A stretch of DNA of 64,000 bases from Pinus tabuliformis (Eukaryota > Streptophyta > Pinopsida > Pinales > Pinaceae), in NCBI GenBank assembly GCA_031772625.1, contig CM062818.1:216125742-216189741 (forward strand). Direction: 5' to 3'. Each line of letters starts with the position of its first letter. The stretch's first letter is position 1. Positions 21,271-32,420 of the stretch are shown here, in pieces. Made by a program: the position numbers and the translations under genes. A model generated the notes under the pieces. It ran no database searches and was not told the DNA's origin. It saw only the letters and a list, made by a program, of their open reading frames with translations.

Positions 21271-21649
21271 TGTTGGAGATCAGATACACAGCGGAAATTA
21301 AACAAAAATATACAGTTGATATGTCAAGCACATAAGACACAAGAATTTAACGTGGTTCACCCAACCAATGTGGGCTACGTCCACACAACATAGGCATCAA
21401 CAATTTATTAATCAAACAGGAGATTACAAAATGAAATCCTCCCAAAACTCTCACCCTCATAGCAAACAATCCGAATGGTTGCCTGTTATATAGCAAAGAG
21501 AATCTAACAACCTCATTAACTCACTCACATCAAATATAGGAGGCATTAATCATCTCCCAACAACCTGAAGCTAATCTAGGAACTGAATTTCTATTGTTGT
21601 CACCTACAGAGATTTTTGCCTATTTTACTCCAAACAGAAAATCTCAACA
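21271..21649 (-). repeat. LTR1 (379 bp; 3' LTR of unit A)
   Basis: Plus-strand ends are TGTTGGAGAT and TCTCAACA, so it reads TGTTGAGA...ATCTCCAACA on its own strand. A TATA-like CTATATAAC lies at 21485-21493. By eye it differs from LTR2 at about 9 sites and from LTR3 at about 8. Confidence 0.95.
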
Positions 21650-21660
21650 ATCTCCACCTT
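21650..21660 (-). other. Polypurine tract of unit A
   Basis: The minus strand reads AAGGTGGAGAT directly before the TG of LTR1. The same sequence precedes the shared LTR at 27001-27011. Confidence 0.8.
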
Positions 21661-21695
21661 AACAACAATTAGCCTGATGCCCTATTATTATTATT

Positions 21696-23336
21696 TTATC
21701 TTTTCTGCAAGCCAAGAGAAGCCAAACACCAGCGTAGCTTCTCTAACAAAACTGGTTTCATGAACATGTCTGCACAATTCTCCTTTGTATGCACCTTTTC
21801 AAGAGAGACTCCCCTTTCAGTGATAACCTGTCTTACAAAATGGTACTTGATTGGTATATGCTTTGATTTACTATAATAGGCCGGATTCTTAGCCAAATGT
21901 ATTGCACTTTGACTGTCACAAAATAACTTGATGCTGTCCTGCAACCTACCAAATTCACCAAACAAACCTTTCAACCAAATCGCTTCTTTGCAAGCATGAG
22001 AAGCAGCAATGTATTCTGCTTCAGTAGTGGACAAAGCAACAATGTTCTGTACCTTTGACATCTAGCTGATAGCTCCACCTGCAAGAGTAAAGACGTACCC
22101 TGAAGTTGACCTTCTCTTATCCAAATCACCTGCAAAATCGGAATCAACATATCCGCAAACAAATTCACTACTCTTATTGTAAGTGATACAATAACTACTT
22201 GTGCCTCTCAAATACCGAAGCACTCATTTCACTGCTCACCAGTGTTCTTTACCCGGATTTGCCATGTACCTGCTGACAACCCCAACTGCATGTGAAATAT
22301 CTGGTCGAGTACAAACCATCGCATACATTAAACACCCTACTACATTGGCATATGGAATTCGAGACATATAATCCTTTTCTTCATCTGTATTAGGACATAA
22401 ACTTGAAGAAAGCTTAAAATGGGAAGCTAAAGGGACTGATACAGGTTTCACGTTATTCATACCAAACCTCAAAAGTATTTTCTCAATATACTTTTGTTGT
22501 GATAGCCATAGCTTACCATTGCTCCTGTCTTTGAAAATCTCCATGCCCAAAATCTGTCTTGCTGCTCCTAGATCTTTCATATCAAATGTCCTTGCCATCT
22601 GAGCCTTCAACCTATTGATTTCTTCTATGCTTTTGCTTGCTAAAAGAATATCGTCAACATACAATACCAAGATAATCAATATGCCATTATTCAACTGTTT
22701 AACATAAACACAATGATCATATTCACTTCTAACATATTTCTGACTCAACATGAAAGAATCAAACTTCTTATACCACTGCCGAGGCGACTGCTTCAGGCCA
22801 TATATTGACTTCTTGAGCCTGCAGACAAATTTCTCATTGCGATGGTGAAAAAACCCTTCTGGTTGTTCCATATATATTTCCTCATCTAAGTCACCATGTA
22901 GAAATGCAGTCTTAACATTTAACTGCTGCAATTCTAAATCAAGCAAAGCCACTAATGCTAACATAATTCTAATTGAAACAATTTTAACCACTGGTGAAAA
23001 AATATCATGAAAGTCAATACCGGCATTCTGAGAAAACCCTTTTGCAACCAGTCGCGCTTTGTACCTGTCTTCCGTATCATTCACACCCCGTTTCAGCTTG
23101 AAAACCCATTTACACCCCACAATTTTCATGCCTTTCGGAAGCTCAACCAGATCCCATGTGCCGTTCTTACTTAAGGCCATCATTTCATCCTTCATGGCTG
23201 CCTTCCACTTGTCACTTTTCGAACCTTCTATTGCTTCCTGATAGCACAGAGGTTCATTGTCATTAGCAGTAAATGCAACAGAAGTGACATAATCATTATA
23301 CCTTCTCGATGGCCGTTTGATTCTTGTCGACCTCAT
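21696..23336 (-). pseudogene. pol: Unit A: RT and RNase H
   Basis: RT (23336-22236) has WKAAMKDEMMALSKNGTWDL, CKWVFKLKRG, ARLVAKGFSQ, QLNVKTAFLHGDLDEEIYME, LKKSIYGLKQSPRQWYKKFD and the catalytic LVLYVDDILLAS. It ends at a TGA (22236-22238) after PGKEHW, where family members continue. RNase H follows (about 22232-21696) with two further stops, one changing W to TAG just before SKVQNIVALS. It retains STTEAEYIAAS (the E site), CDSQSAIHLAKNP and the terminal LGLQKR. The same TGA is found in unit B. Confidence 0.9.
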
Positions 23337-23761
23337 TAAGGATGTTTCTGGCGCTTCCTCGATTGGCTGACTACCCTCTGTAGGAACTTCTTGCCGATCA
23401 GTATCTGAGACCTGTTCATGATCTAAACCTGAACCCTGTTCATGTTCTGATTCTGAAACCTGTTCATGACTAGTATCTGAACTATGGTCATCATGACTAT
23501 CATTAGAAATGCTATCAAACTGAATGTGCTGAAAATCAGATACATCATCCTATTTCAATCTACTATCTACATCTAACTGTACAAGAGAGGATTCATTAAA
23601 CTTTACATCTCTGTTGATGATGATTTTGTGGGTAGTAGGATCCCATACCCAACAAAGATATACCTTTTAGACTTTGGATCTAACTTAGTTCGCTGATGTT
23701 TAGGCACTAGAGCATATGCATCACAACCAAACACTCTGAGTTTAGAATAGTCACAAGGGTG
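23337..23761 (-). pseudogene. pol: Unit A: integrase C-terminal end and linker to RT, frame-broken
   Basis: Codes the end of the integrase region (FVGYG-type motif near 23650) and an acidic S/D/E/H-rich linker with repeated HEQ-S-E/D motifs (23400-23500). A deletion near 23640 removes the usual GYR-L segment and shifts the frame. A TAG at 23550-23552 interrupts the linker. Both lesions occur at the same place in unit B. Confidence 0.7.
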
Positions 23762-25222
23762 TCATTTCCATACCTCTTGCGGAATCTTGAAGTCTATGGC
23801 CATTGATGGAGATCGGTTTATCACATAACAAGCTGTTGCCACCGCTTCCGTCCACAACTCCTTTTGCAACCCGGCATTACTCAGCATACTCCTTGTTCTC
23901 TCTAGAAGAGTCCTGTTCATGCGTTCAGCAACTCCATTTTGCTTTGGAGTATAAACCGTGGTCTTATGCCTCTCGATCTCTGCATCCTTGCAATAGCTGT
24001 CAAATTCCTTGGAAGTAAACTCACCACCATTGTCAGTTCTTAAACACTTTATTGTTCTACCAGTGTTGTTTTCTACCAATGCTCTAAATTGCTTGAAAAC
24101 TGAAAAAACATCAGACTTTCTTTTCAACATGTAGACCCAAACCTTCCTAGAAAAATCATCAATGAATGATACAAAATAATATGAACCACCATATGAGGTT
24201 GTAGGGGCTGGTTCCCAAACATCTGAATGGATATAATCAAGTATGCCTTTACTAGTATGTTTGCCTGTTTTAAACTTTTGTTTACTTTGTTTTCCAAACA
24301 GACAATGCTTACAAAAATCTAACTTTCCAGACTTTAGATTTGAAAGTAACTTGCGATCAGCCAAAATTTTTAATCCTCTTTCACTCATATGCCCCAATCT
24401 TTGATGCCATAAGTGAATGGAACTACTGTCATGTTCAGACATAGTAGACACAAAATCTGACCTTATACCTCCTTCTAACTGAAATAGATTTCCTACTTTC
24501 TTAGCTTTCATAACTAGTAAAATACCTTTGTAAATTTTCATTACTCCACCTTGAATTACAGTTTTATATCCATTTGAATCAAGTGCTCCTAATGAAATCA
24601 AATTTTTCCTTAAATCTGGTACATGCCTCACATCAGTTAATATTTTTGTTGTCCCATCAAACATTTGCAGTTGTATGCTCCCAATTCCCACAATATTACA
24701 TGTTACATCATTACCCATGTACACAACACCATCATCAATTGATTTATATGTTTTAAACCATTCTTTATGGATACACATGTGGTTTGATGCACCAGAATCT
24801 AACAACCAATGTTGACCATGATTTGACACATTAATTGATAATACTTCATCACTCATACCTGAACCAGATGTCGAACCTGTATCTGTTGTATTTGCCTCCT
24901 TCTTCTCTGTCGACGAATCTGCTTTTGAAGTTTGCTGCTGTCGCTTCCAACAGTCCTTCTTTAAATGCCCTGATTTGCCACAAAACCAACACTTTAGCTT
25001 ACTCTTCTTCCCTTTCGACTTTGAACGTGAGTCGCTCGGCCTCTTGGAGTGTCTTTCTTTCGAACGACCTCTAACCATCATAGCTTCTGATGTAGAGGTT
25101 TCAGAATGCGACCTTCTCCTTGTTTCTTCCGATAATAAGGATGCAACTACATCATCAAACTCAATAGTTTCTGATGAACTAAGACTTATAGAAGTAACAA
25201 AATGATCCCATGACTCGGGCAA
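23762..25222 (-). pseudogene. gag-pol: Unit A: gag C-terminus, protease, integrase
   Basis: An open stretch of 486 codons. From its first codon: basic linker, CCHC knuckle CWFCGKSGHLKKDC (residues 78-91), protease site LLDSGASNHM (D142), GAG-pre-integrase motif LWHQRLGHMSERG followed by CKHC, and the integrase core with HSDVWEP, CLRTDNGGEF and NGVAERMNRT (D, D, E). It is preceded in the same frame by the rest of gag, which is interrupted by two stops. This is the single gag-pol polyprotein design of Tnt1/Tork elements. HSDVW is followed by E where unit B has G. Confidence 0.88.
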
Positions 25223-25684
25223 CGAGCATAATAAAGTAATAGCTTTATCCTCGGATGGAATTTTTACTTCTATACTTTGTAATTACACAAGAAGAGTATT
25301 AAAAGCATTTAAATGATCAGCAATTGATGTACCTTCCTTCATTCACAAACTATGCAACTGTCGCTTCAGGAGAATCCTCTTTGTTAAGGATTTGGTCATG
25401 TACAGTTTCTCCAGTTTCATCCACAAACTAGCAGCTGTTGTCTTCGACACAATATTAAACAGGACATCATCATCTAGACACAGTCGAATAGCACTAATCG
25501 CTCTTTCATCCATCTTGTCCCACTCACTATCTGTGATGTTGTAAGGCTGTTTGGACTTGCCCAACAACGCCTTTGCCACGCCATGTTGGACAAGAAAATC
25601 ATGCATCTTCACCTTCCAGATCTCAAAATTATTCTTGCCATTAAACTTCTCAATTTCAAAACGGGCACTCTGAGTTTTCGCCAT
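25223..25684 (-). pseudogene. gag: Unit A: Gag N-terminal region
   Basis: Starts MAKTQSARFEIEKFNGKNNF, the conserved N-terminus of Tork-type Gag, and runs to a TGA at 25343-25345 after KRQLHSL. The frame then continues through a second stop (TAA near 25285, where unit B has CAA) into 25222. Both stops are private to unit A. The ATG is about 920 bases from the primer site, so the leader is long. Confidence 0.85.
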
Positions 25685-26607
25685 TTTGTATCAACAAAAA
25701 ACACAATAATCTCCAATATCCAACTTTAAATACCAGCAATAAAAAAAAAACTGCCTATGCCTTTCTGCCTTTGCCTTTAAAAAACAAAAAAAGATCTGCC
25801 CTTTGTACTTCACAGAAAAAATTTCAGTTTTATCTCAACGCTTCTGCTCTTATTCTTTAATTCAACAATGCCCATTTAAACAACAAATTTGTTGTTCTAT
25901 CCTTAATGATTTTGGCATGCAACAAAACAAAAAAACGGATTTCTGTTTTATATTAAACGCAGGCATCAAAAAAATTTTCCAACCACCGTTATATACTGCT
26001 CTCTATGCGCTTTTATATTAAACTCAGGCAACAAAAAAATATGCCAAACGCAGGTATATACAGGTTTGAATGTTCCGATCACCAACACGCATTTGAATGT
26101 GCATAAACTGGTTTGAATGCAGGTGTTTGTTTTTTTTTTTTAAACAAAAAAAAAACAGAAAACATACCTCCACGCACACACACTAGCACGCAGGTAACAT
26201 ACCTCAGCACAGGTGTAACAGCGCTCCGGCAACCAAAAGTTATATCAGCGACGCACACAGTGCATATAACATACCTCCAATCAAATGCACAACAAACGCA
26301 TACCTCCAATCAAACGCACAACAAACGAGTGTTTCACCAGCGCAGAGGGATGTAAACGCACAACCAATACGCACCAATACGCACCAACCAATGGATGGTA
26401 ACAACAATCAGGTAATACGCCAATACACCAGCGCTAATCCACTGCAGAACCCGCGAGTTGAAAACCGTATGAAAAACAAATCTACAATCCGCCTGAATTC
26501 ATATCAATACGCACCAGCAGTTGCGTTGGACAGCAGTGCGCACCATGCACCAGCAACCTCTAACACGCCCTTGCGCTCCACCTCCAGCATGTGCTCCACC
26601 TCCAACT
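25685..26607 (-). other. Unit A: 5' leader between primer site and gag
   Basis: Non-coding leader of about 920 bases, rich in ACGCACC/AATACGCACC-like short repeats and with a T10/A9 pair near 26130-26155. Compared with unit B it carries about 48 extra bases near 26075-26120 and an extra AATACGCACC-like copy near 26370. Confidence 0.75.
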
Positions 26608-26619
26608 GCTCTGATACCA
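26608..26619 (-). other. Primer binding site of unit A (tRNA-iMet type)
   Basis: The minus strand reads TGGTATCAGAGC two bases after the end of LTR2. Confidence 0.93.
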
Positions 26620-26621
26620 CT

Positions 26622-27000
26622 TGTTGGAGATCAGATACACAACGGAAATTAAACAAAAATATACAGCTGATATGTCAAGCACATAAGACACAAGAATTTA
26701 ACGTGGTTCACCAAACCAATCTGGGCTACGTCCACACAACATAGGCATCAACAATTTATTAATCAAACATGAGATTACAAAATAAAATCCTCACAAAACT
26801 CTCACCCTTATAGCAAACAATCCGAATGGTTGCCTGTTATATAGCAAAGAGAATCTAACAACCTCATTAACTCACTCACATCAAATATAGGAGGCATTAA
26901 TCATCTCCCAACAACCTGGAGCTAATCTAGGAACTGAATTTCTATTGTTGTCACCTACAGAGATTTTTGCCTATTTTACTCCAAACAGAAAATCTCAACA
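26622..27000 (-). repeat. LTR2, shared middle LTR (379 bp)
   Basis: Same ends as LTR1 and LTR3. It acts structurally as the 5' LTR of unit A (primer site on its low-coordinate side) and the 3' LTR of unit B (polypurine tract at 27001-27011). It has no flanking target-site duplication. Confidence 0.95.
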
Positions 27001-27046
27001 ATCTCCACCTTGAAAACAATTAGCCTGATGCCTTGTTATTATTATT

Positions 27047-28546
27047 TTATCTTTTCTGCAAGCCAAGAGAAGCCAAACACCAGCGTAGCTTCTCTAACAA
27101 AACTGGTTTCATGAACATGTCTGCACAATTCTCCTTTGTATGCACCTTTTCAAGAGAGACTCCCCTTTCAGTGATAACCTGTCTTATAAAATGGTACTTG
27201 ATCGGTATATGCTTTGATTTACTATGATAGGCCGGATTCTTAGCCAAATGTATTGCACTTTGACTGTCACAAAATAACTTGATGCTGTCCTGCAACCTAC
27301 CAAATTCACCAAACAAACCTTTCAACCAAATCGCTTCTTTGCAAGCATGAGAAGCAGCAATGTATTCTGCTTCAGTAGTGGACAAAGCAACAATGTTCTG
27401 TACCTTTGACATCCAGCTGATAGCTCCACCTGCAAGAGTAAAGACGTACCCTGAAGTTGAACTTCTCTTATCCAAATCACCTGCAAAATCGGAATCAACA
27501 TATCCGCAAACAAATTCACTACTCTTATTGTAAGTGATACAATAACTACTTGTGCCTCTCAAATACCGAAGCACCCATTTCACTGCTCACCAGTGTTCTT
27601 TACCCGGATTTGCCATGTACCTGCTGACAACCCCAACTGCATGTGAAATATCTGGTCGAGTACAAACCATCGCATACATTAAACACCCTACTACATTGGC
27701 ATATGGAATTTGAGACATATAATCCTTTTCTTCATCTGTATTAGGACATAAACTTGAAGAAAGCTTAAAATGGGAAGCTAAAGGGACTGATACAGGCTTC
27801 ACGTTATTCATACCAAACCTCAAAAGTATTTTCTCAATATACTTTTGTTGTGATAGCCATAGCTTACCATTGCTCCTGTCTCTGAAAATCTCCATGCCCA
27901 AAATCTGTCTTGCTGCTCCTAGATCTTTCATATCAAGTGTCCTTGCCATCTGAGCCTTCAACCTATTGATTTCTTCTATTCTTTTGCTTGCTAAAAGAAT
28001 ATCGTCAACATACAATACCAAGATAATGAATATGCCATTATTCAACTGTTTAACATAAACACAATGATCATATTCACTTCTAACATATTTCTGACTCAAC
28101 ATGAAAGAATCAAACTTCTTATACCACTGCCGAGGCGACTGCTTCAGGCCATATAATGACTTCTTGAGCCTGCAGATAAATTTCTCATTGCGATGGTGAA
28201 CAAACCCTTCCGGTTGTTCCATATATATTTCCTCATCTAAGTCACCATGTTGAAATGCAGTCTTAACATTTAACTGCTGCAATTCTAAATCAAGCAAAGC
28301 CACTAATGCTAACACAATTCTAATTGAAACAATTTTAACCATTGGTGAAAAAATCTCATGAAAGTCAATACCGGCTTTCTGAGAAAACCCTTTTGCAACC
28401 AGTCGCGCTTTGTACCTGTCTTCCATATCATTCACACCCCGTTTTAGCTTGAAAACCCATTTACACCCCACAATTTTCATGCCTTTCGGAAGCTCAACCA
28501 GATCCCATGTGCCGTTCTTACTTAAGGCCATCTTTTCGTCCTTCAT
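27047..28546 (-). pseudogene. pol: Unit B: RT and RNase H
   Basis: RT is open over 28546-27587 with the same blocks as unit A (LNVKTAFQHGDLDEEIYMEQ, LVLYVDDILLAS) and ends at the same TGA after PGKEHW (27587-27589). RNase H follows as an uninterrupted 178-codon frame (27583-27047): WVLRYLRGTSSYCITY, DSDFAGDLDKRSSTSGYVF, STTEAEYIAAS, ending LGLQKR. The only break between RT and RNase H is that shared stop. Confidence 0.9.
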
Positions 28547-29171
28547 GGCTGCCTTCCACTTGTCACTTTTCGAACCTTCTATTGCTTCCTGATAGCACAG
28601 AGGTTCATCGTCATTAGCAGTAAATGCAACATAAGTGACATAATCATTATACCTTCTCGGTGGCCGTTTGATTCTTGTCGACCTCCTTAAGGATGTTTCT
28701 AGCGCTTCCTCGATTGGGTGACTACCGTCCGTAGGAACTTCTTGCCGATCAGTATCTGAGACCTGTTCATGATCTAAACCTGAACCCTGTTCATGTTCTG
28801 ATTCTGAAACCTGTTCATGACTAGTATCTGAACTATGGTCATCATGACTATCATTAGAAATGCTATCAAACTAAATGTGCTGAAAATCAGATACATCATC
28901 CTATTTCAATCTACTATCTACATCTAACTGTACAAGAGAGGATTCATTAAACTTTACATCTCTGTTGATGATGATTTTGCGGGTAGTAGGATCCCATACC
29001 CAACAAAGATATACCTTTTAGACTTTGGATCTAACTTAGTTCGCTGATGTTTAGGCACTAGAGCATATGCATCACAACCAAACACTCTGAGTTTAGAATA
29101 GTCACAAGGGTGTCCTTTCCATACCTCTTGCGGAATCTTGCAGTCTATGGCCATCGATGGAGATCGGTTTA
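28547..29171 (-). pseudogene. pol: Unit B: integrase end and linker, frame-broken
   Basis: Matches 23337-23820 of unit A, including the deletion/frameshift after FVGYG (about 28985) and the TAG at 28901-28903. It adds a private CAG-to-TAG change near 28873. Confidence 0.7.
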
Positions 29172-30207
29172 TCACATAACAAGTTGTTGCCACCGCTTCT
29201 GTCCACAACTCCTTTTGCAACCCGCGTTACTCAGCATACTCCTTGCTCTCTCTAGAAGAGTCCTGTTCATGCGTTCAGCAACTCCATTTTGCTTTGGAGT
29301 ATAAACCGTGGTCTTATGCCTCTCGATCTCTGCTTCCTTGCAATAGCTGTCAAACTCCTCGGTAGTAAACTCACAACCATTGTTAGTTCTTAAACACTTT
29401 ATTGTTGTACCAGTGCTGTTTTCTACCAATGCTCTAAACTGCTTGAAAACTGAAAAAACATCAGACTTTCTTTTCAACATGTAGACCCAGACCTTCCTAG
29501 AAAAGTCATCAATGAATGATACAAAATAAGATGAACCACCATTTGAGGTTGTAGGGGCTGGTCCCCAAACATCTGAATGGATATAATCAAGTATGCCTTT
29601 ACTAGTATGTTTGCCTGTTTTAAACTTTTGTTTACTTTGTTTTCCAAACAGACAATGCTTACAGAAATCTAACTTTCCAGACTTTAGATTTGAAAGTAAC
29701 TTGCGATCAGCCAAAAATTTTTAATCCTCTTTCACTCATATGCCCCAACCTTTGATGCCATAAGTGAATGGAACTACTGTCATGTTCAGACATAGTAGAC
29801 ACAAAATCTGACCTTATACCTCCTTCTAACTGAAATAGATTTCCTACTTTCTTAGCTTTCATAACTAGTATAATACCTTTGTAAATTTTCATTACTCCAC
29901 CTTGAATTACAATTTTATATCCATTTGAATCAAGTGCTCCTAATGAAATCAAATTTTTCCTTAAATATGGTACATGCCTCACATCAGTTAATATTTTTGT
30001 TGTCCCATCAAACATTTGCAGTTGTATGCTCCCAATTCCCACAATATTACATGTTACATCATTACCCATGTACACAACACCATCATCAATTGATTTATAT
30101 GTTTTAAACCATTCTTTATGGATACACATGTGGTTTGATGCACCGAAATCTAACAACCAATGTTGACCATGATTTGACACATTAACTGATAATACTTCAT
30201 CACTCAT
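29172..30207 (-). pseudogene. pol: Unit B: protease and integrase
   Basis: Two frames that overlap by a few bases near 29707-29716, because one extra A in a homopolymer relative to unit A shifts the frame. The first holds LLDFGASNHM, in which the catalytic DSG has become DFG, and LWHQRLGHMSERG. The second holds HSDVWGP, CLRTNNGCEF (catalytic D changed to N) and NGVAERMNRT. A one-base loss near 29220 breaks it again. Both key catalytic changes make unit B integrase and protease non-functional even without the frameshifts. Confidence 0.88.
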
Positions 30208-31035
30208 ACCTGAACCAGATGTCGAACCTGTATCTGTTGTATTTGCCTCCTTCTTCTCTGTCGACGAATCTGCTTTTGAAGTTTGCTACTGTCGCTTCCA
30301 ACAGTCCTTCTTTAAATGCCCTGATTTGCCACAAAACCAACACTTTAGCTTACTCTTCTTCCCTTTCGACTTTGAACGTGAGTCGCTCGGCCTCCTGGAG
30401 TGTCTTTCTTTCGAATGACCTCTAACCATCATAGCTTCTGATGTAGAGGTTTCAGAATGCGACCTTCTCCTTGTTTCTTCCGATAATAAGGATGCAACTA
30501 CATCATCAAACTCAATAGTTTCTGATGAACTAATACTTATAGAAGTAACAAAATGATCCCATGACTCGGGCAACGAGCACAATAAAGTAATAGCTTTATC
30601 CTCGGATGGAATTTTTACTTCTATACTTTGTAATTGCACAAGAAGAGTATTAAAAGAATTTAAATGATCAACAATCGATGTACCTTCCTTCATTCGCAAA
30701 CTGTACAACTGTCGCTTCAGGAGAATCCTATTGGTTAAGGATTTGGTCATGTACAGTTTCTCCAGTTTCGTCCACAAACCAGCAGTTGTTGTCTCCGACA
30801 CAATATTAAACAGGACATCATCAGCTAGACACAGTCAAATAGCACTAATCGCTCTTTCATCCATCTCGGCCCACTCACTATCTGTGATGTTGTAAGGCTG
30901 TTTGGACTTGCCCAACAACGCCTTTGCCACACCATGTTGGACAAGAAAATCATGCATCTTCACCTTCCAGATCTCAAAATTATTCTTGCCATTAAACTTC
31001 TCAATTTCAAAACGGGCACTCTGAGTTTTCGCCAT
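30208..31035 (-). pseudogene. gag: Unit B: Gag
   Basis: Begins MAKTQSARFEIEKFNGKNNF at 31035. A private TGA at 30835-30837 follows DERAISAI. The frame resumes over 30801-30286 with LYMTKSLTNRILLKRQL, LLCSLPESWDHF and the CCHC knuckle CWFCGKSGHLKKDC, and ends at a private TAG after KDCWKRQ, where unit A reads through. Confidence 0.87.
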
Positions 31036-31901
31036 TTTGTATCAACAAAAAACACAATAATCTCCAATATCCAACTTTAAATACCAAAAATAAAAAAAAA
31101 ACTGCCTATGCCTTTCTGCCTTTGCCTTTAAAAAACAAAAAAAGATCTGCCCTTTGTACTTCACAGAAAAAATTTCTATTTTATCTCAACGCTTCTCCTC
31201 TTATTCTTTAATTCAACAATGCCCATTTAAACAACAAATCTGTTGTTCTATCCTTAATGCTTTTGGCTTGCAACAAAACAAAAAAACGGATTTCTGTTTT
31301 ATATTAAACGCAGGCATCAAAAAAAATTTCCAACCACCGTTATATACTGCTCTCTCTGCGCTTTTATATTAAACTCAGGCAACAAAAAAATATGCCAAAC
31401 GTAGGTATATACTGGTTTGAATGCAGGTGTTTGTTTTTTTTTTTTAAACAAAAAAAAAACAGAAAACATACCTCCACGCACACACACCAGCACACAGGTA
31501 ACATACCTCAGCACAGGTGTAACAGCGCTCCGGCAACCAAAAGTTATATCAGCGACGCATGCAGTGCATATAACATACCTCCAATCAAACGCACAGCAAA
31601 CGCATACCTCCAATCAAATGCACAACAAACGAGTGTTTCACCAGCGCGCAGGGATGTAAATGCACAACCAATACGCACCAACCAATGGATGGTAACAGCA
31701 ATCAGGTAATACGCCAATACACCAGTGCTAATCCACTGCAGAACCCGTGAGTTGAAAACCGTATGAAAAACAAATCTACAATCCGCCTGAATTCATATCA
31801 ATACGCACCAGCAGTTGCGTTGGACAACAGTGCGCACCATGCACCAGCAACCTCTAACACGCCCTTGCGCTCCACCTCCAGCATGTGCTCCACCTCCAGC
31901 T
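31036..31901 (-). other. Unit B: 5' leader
   Basis: Equivalent of 25685-26607, about 57 bases shorter. The main gap is between two GGTTTGAATG copies that flank the extra DNA in unit A. Confidence 0.75.
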
Positions 31902-31913
31902 GCTCTGATACCA
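31902..31913 (-). other. Primer binding site of unit B (tRNA-iMet type)
   Basis: TGGTATCAGAGC on the minus strand, two bases inside LTR3. Confidence 0.93.
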
Positions 31914-31915
31914 CT

Positions 31916-32294
31916 TGTTGGAGATCAGATACACAGCGGAAATTAAACAAAAATATACAGCTGATATGTCAAGCACATAAGACACAAGAATTTAACGTGG
32001 TTCACCCAACCAATCTGGGCTACGTCCACACAACATAGGCATCGACAATTTATTAATCAAACAGGAGATTACAAAATGAAATCCTCACAAAACTCTCACC
32101 CTCATAGCAAACAATCTGAATGGTTGCCTGTTATATAGAAAAGAGAATCTAACAACCTCATTAACTCACTCACATCAAATATAGGAGGCATTAATCATCT
32201 CCCAACAACCTGGAGCTAATCTAGGAACCGAATTTCTATTGTTGTCACCTACAGAGATTTTTGCCTATTTTACTCCAAACAGAAAATCTCAACA
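31916..32294 (-). repeat. LTR3 (379 bp; 5' LTR of unit B)
   Basis: Same ends as LTR1 and LTR2. It is followed at 32295-32299 by aatat, the partner of the target-site duplication at 21266-21270. Confidence 0.95.
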
Positions 32295-32352
32295 AATATC
32301 TTTTAGTTATGTTAGCCCAATTACATTTGACTATCTTATTACATTATATTTT

Positions 32353-32420
<68 letters not shown>

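Larger units (their letters stand above)
21271..32294 (-). mobile_element. Tandem Tork/Tnt1-like Ty1/copia element: LTR-interior-LTR-interior-LTR
   Basis: Three near-identical 379-bp LTRs (21271, 26622, 31916) alternate with two near-identical interiors coding gag, protease, integrase, RT and RNase H, all on the minus strand. The middle LTR is bordered by a primer site on one side and a polypurine tract on the other, so it serves both units. The outer LTRs are flanked by the same 5-bp repeat aatat. One target-site duplication around five modules points to a single insertion later expanded by unequal exchange, or to insertion of an already recombined copy, not to two independent insertions. 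Both interiors are broken by stops and frameshifts. Confidence 0.92.

Noticed and set aside
26113..26744. Plus-strand open frames in the copia leader and LTR (and the matching 31392-32038)
   Set aside because: They cover the untranslated leader, primer site and LTR in antisense and show no protein motif.
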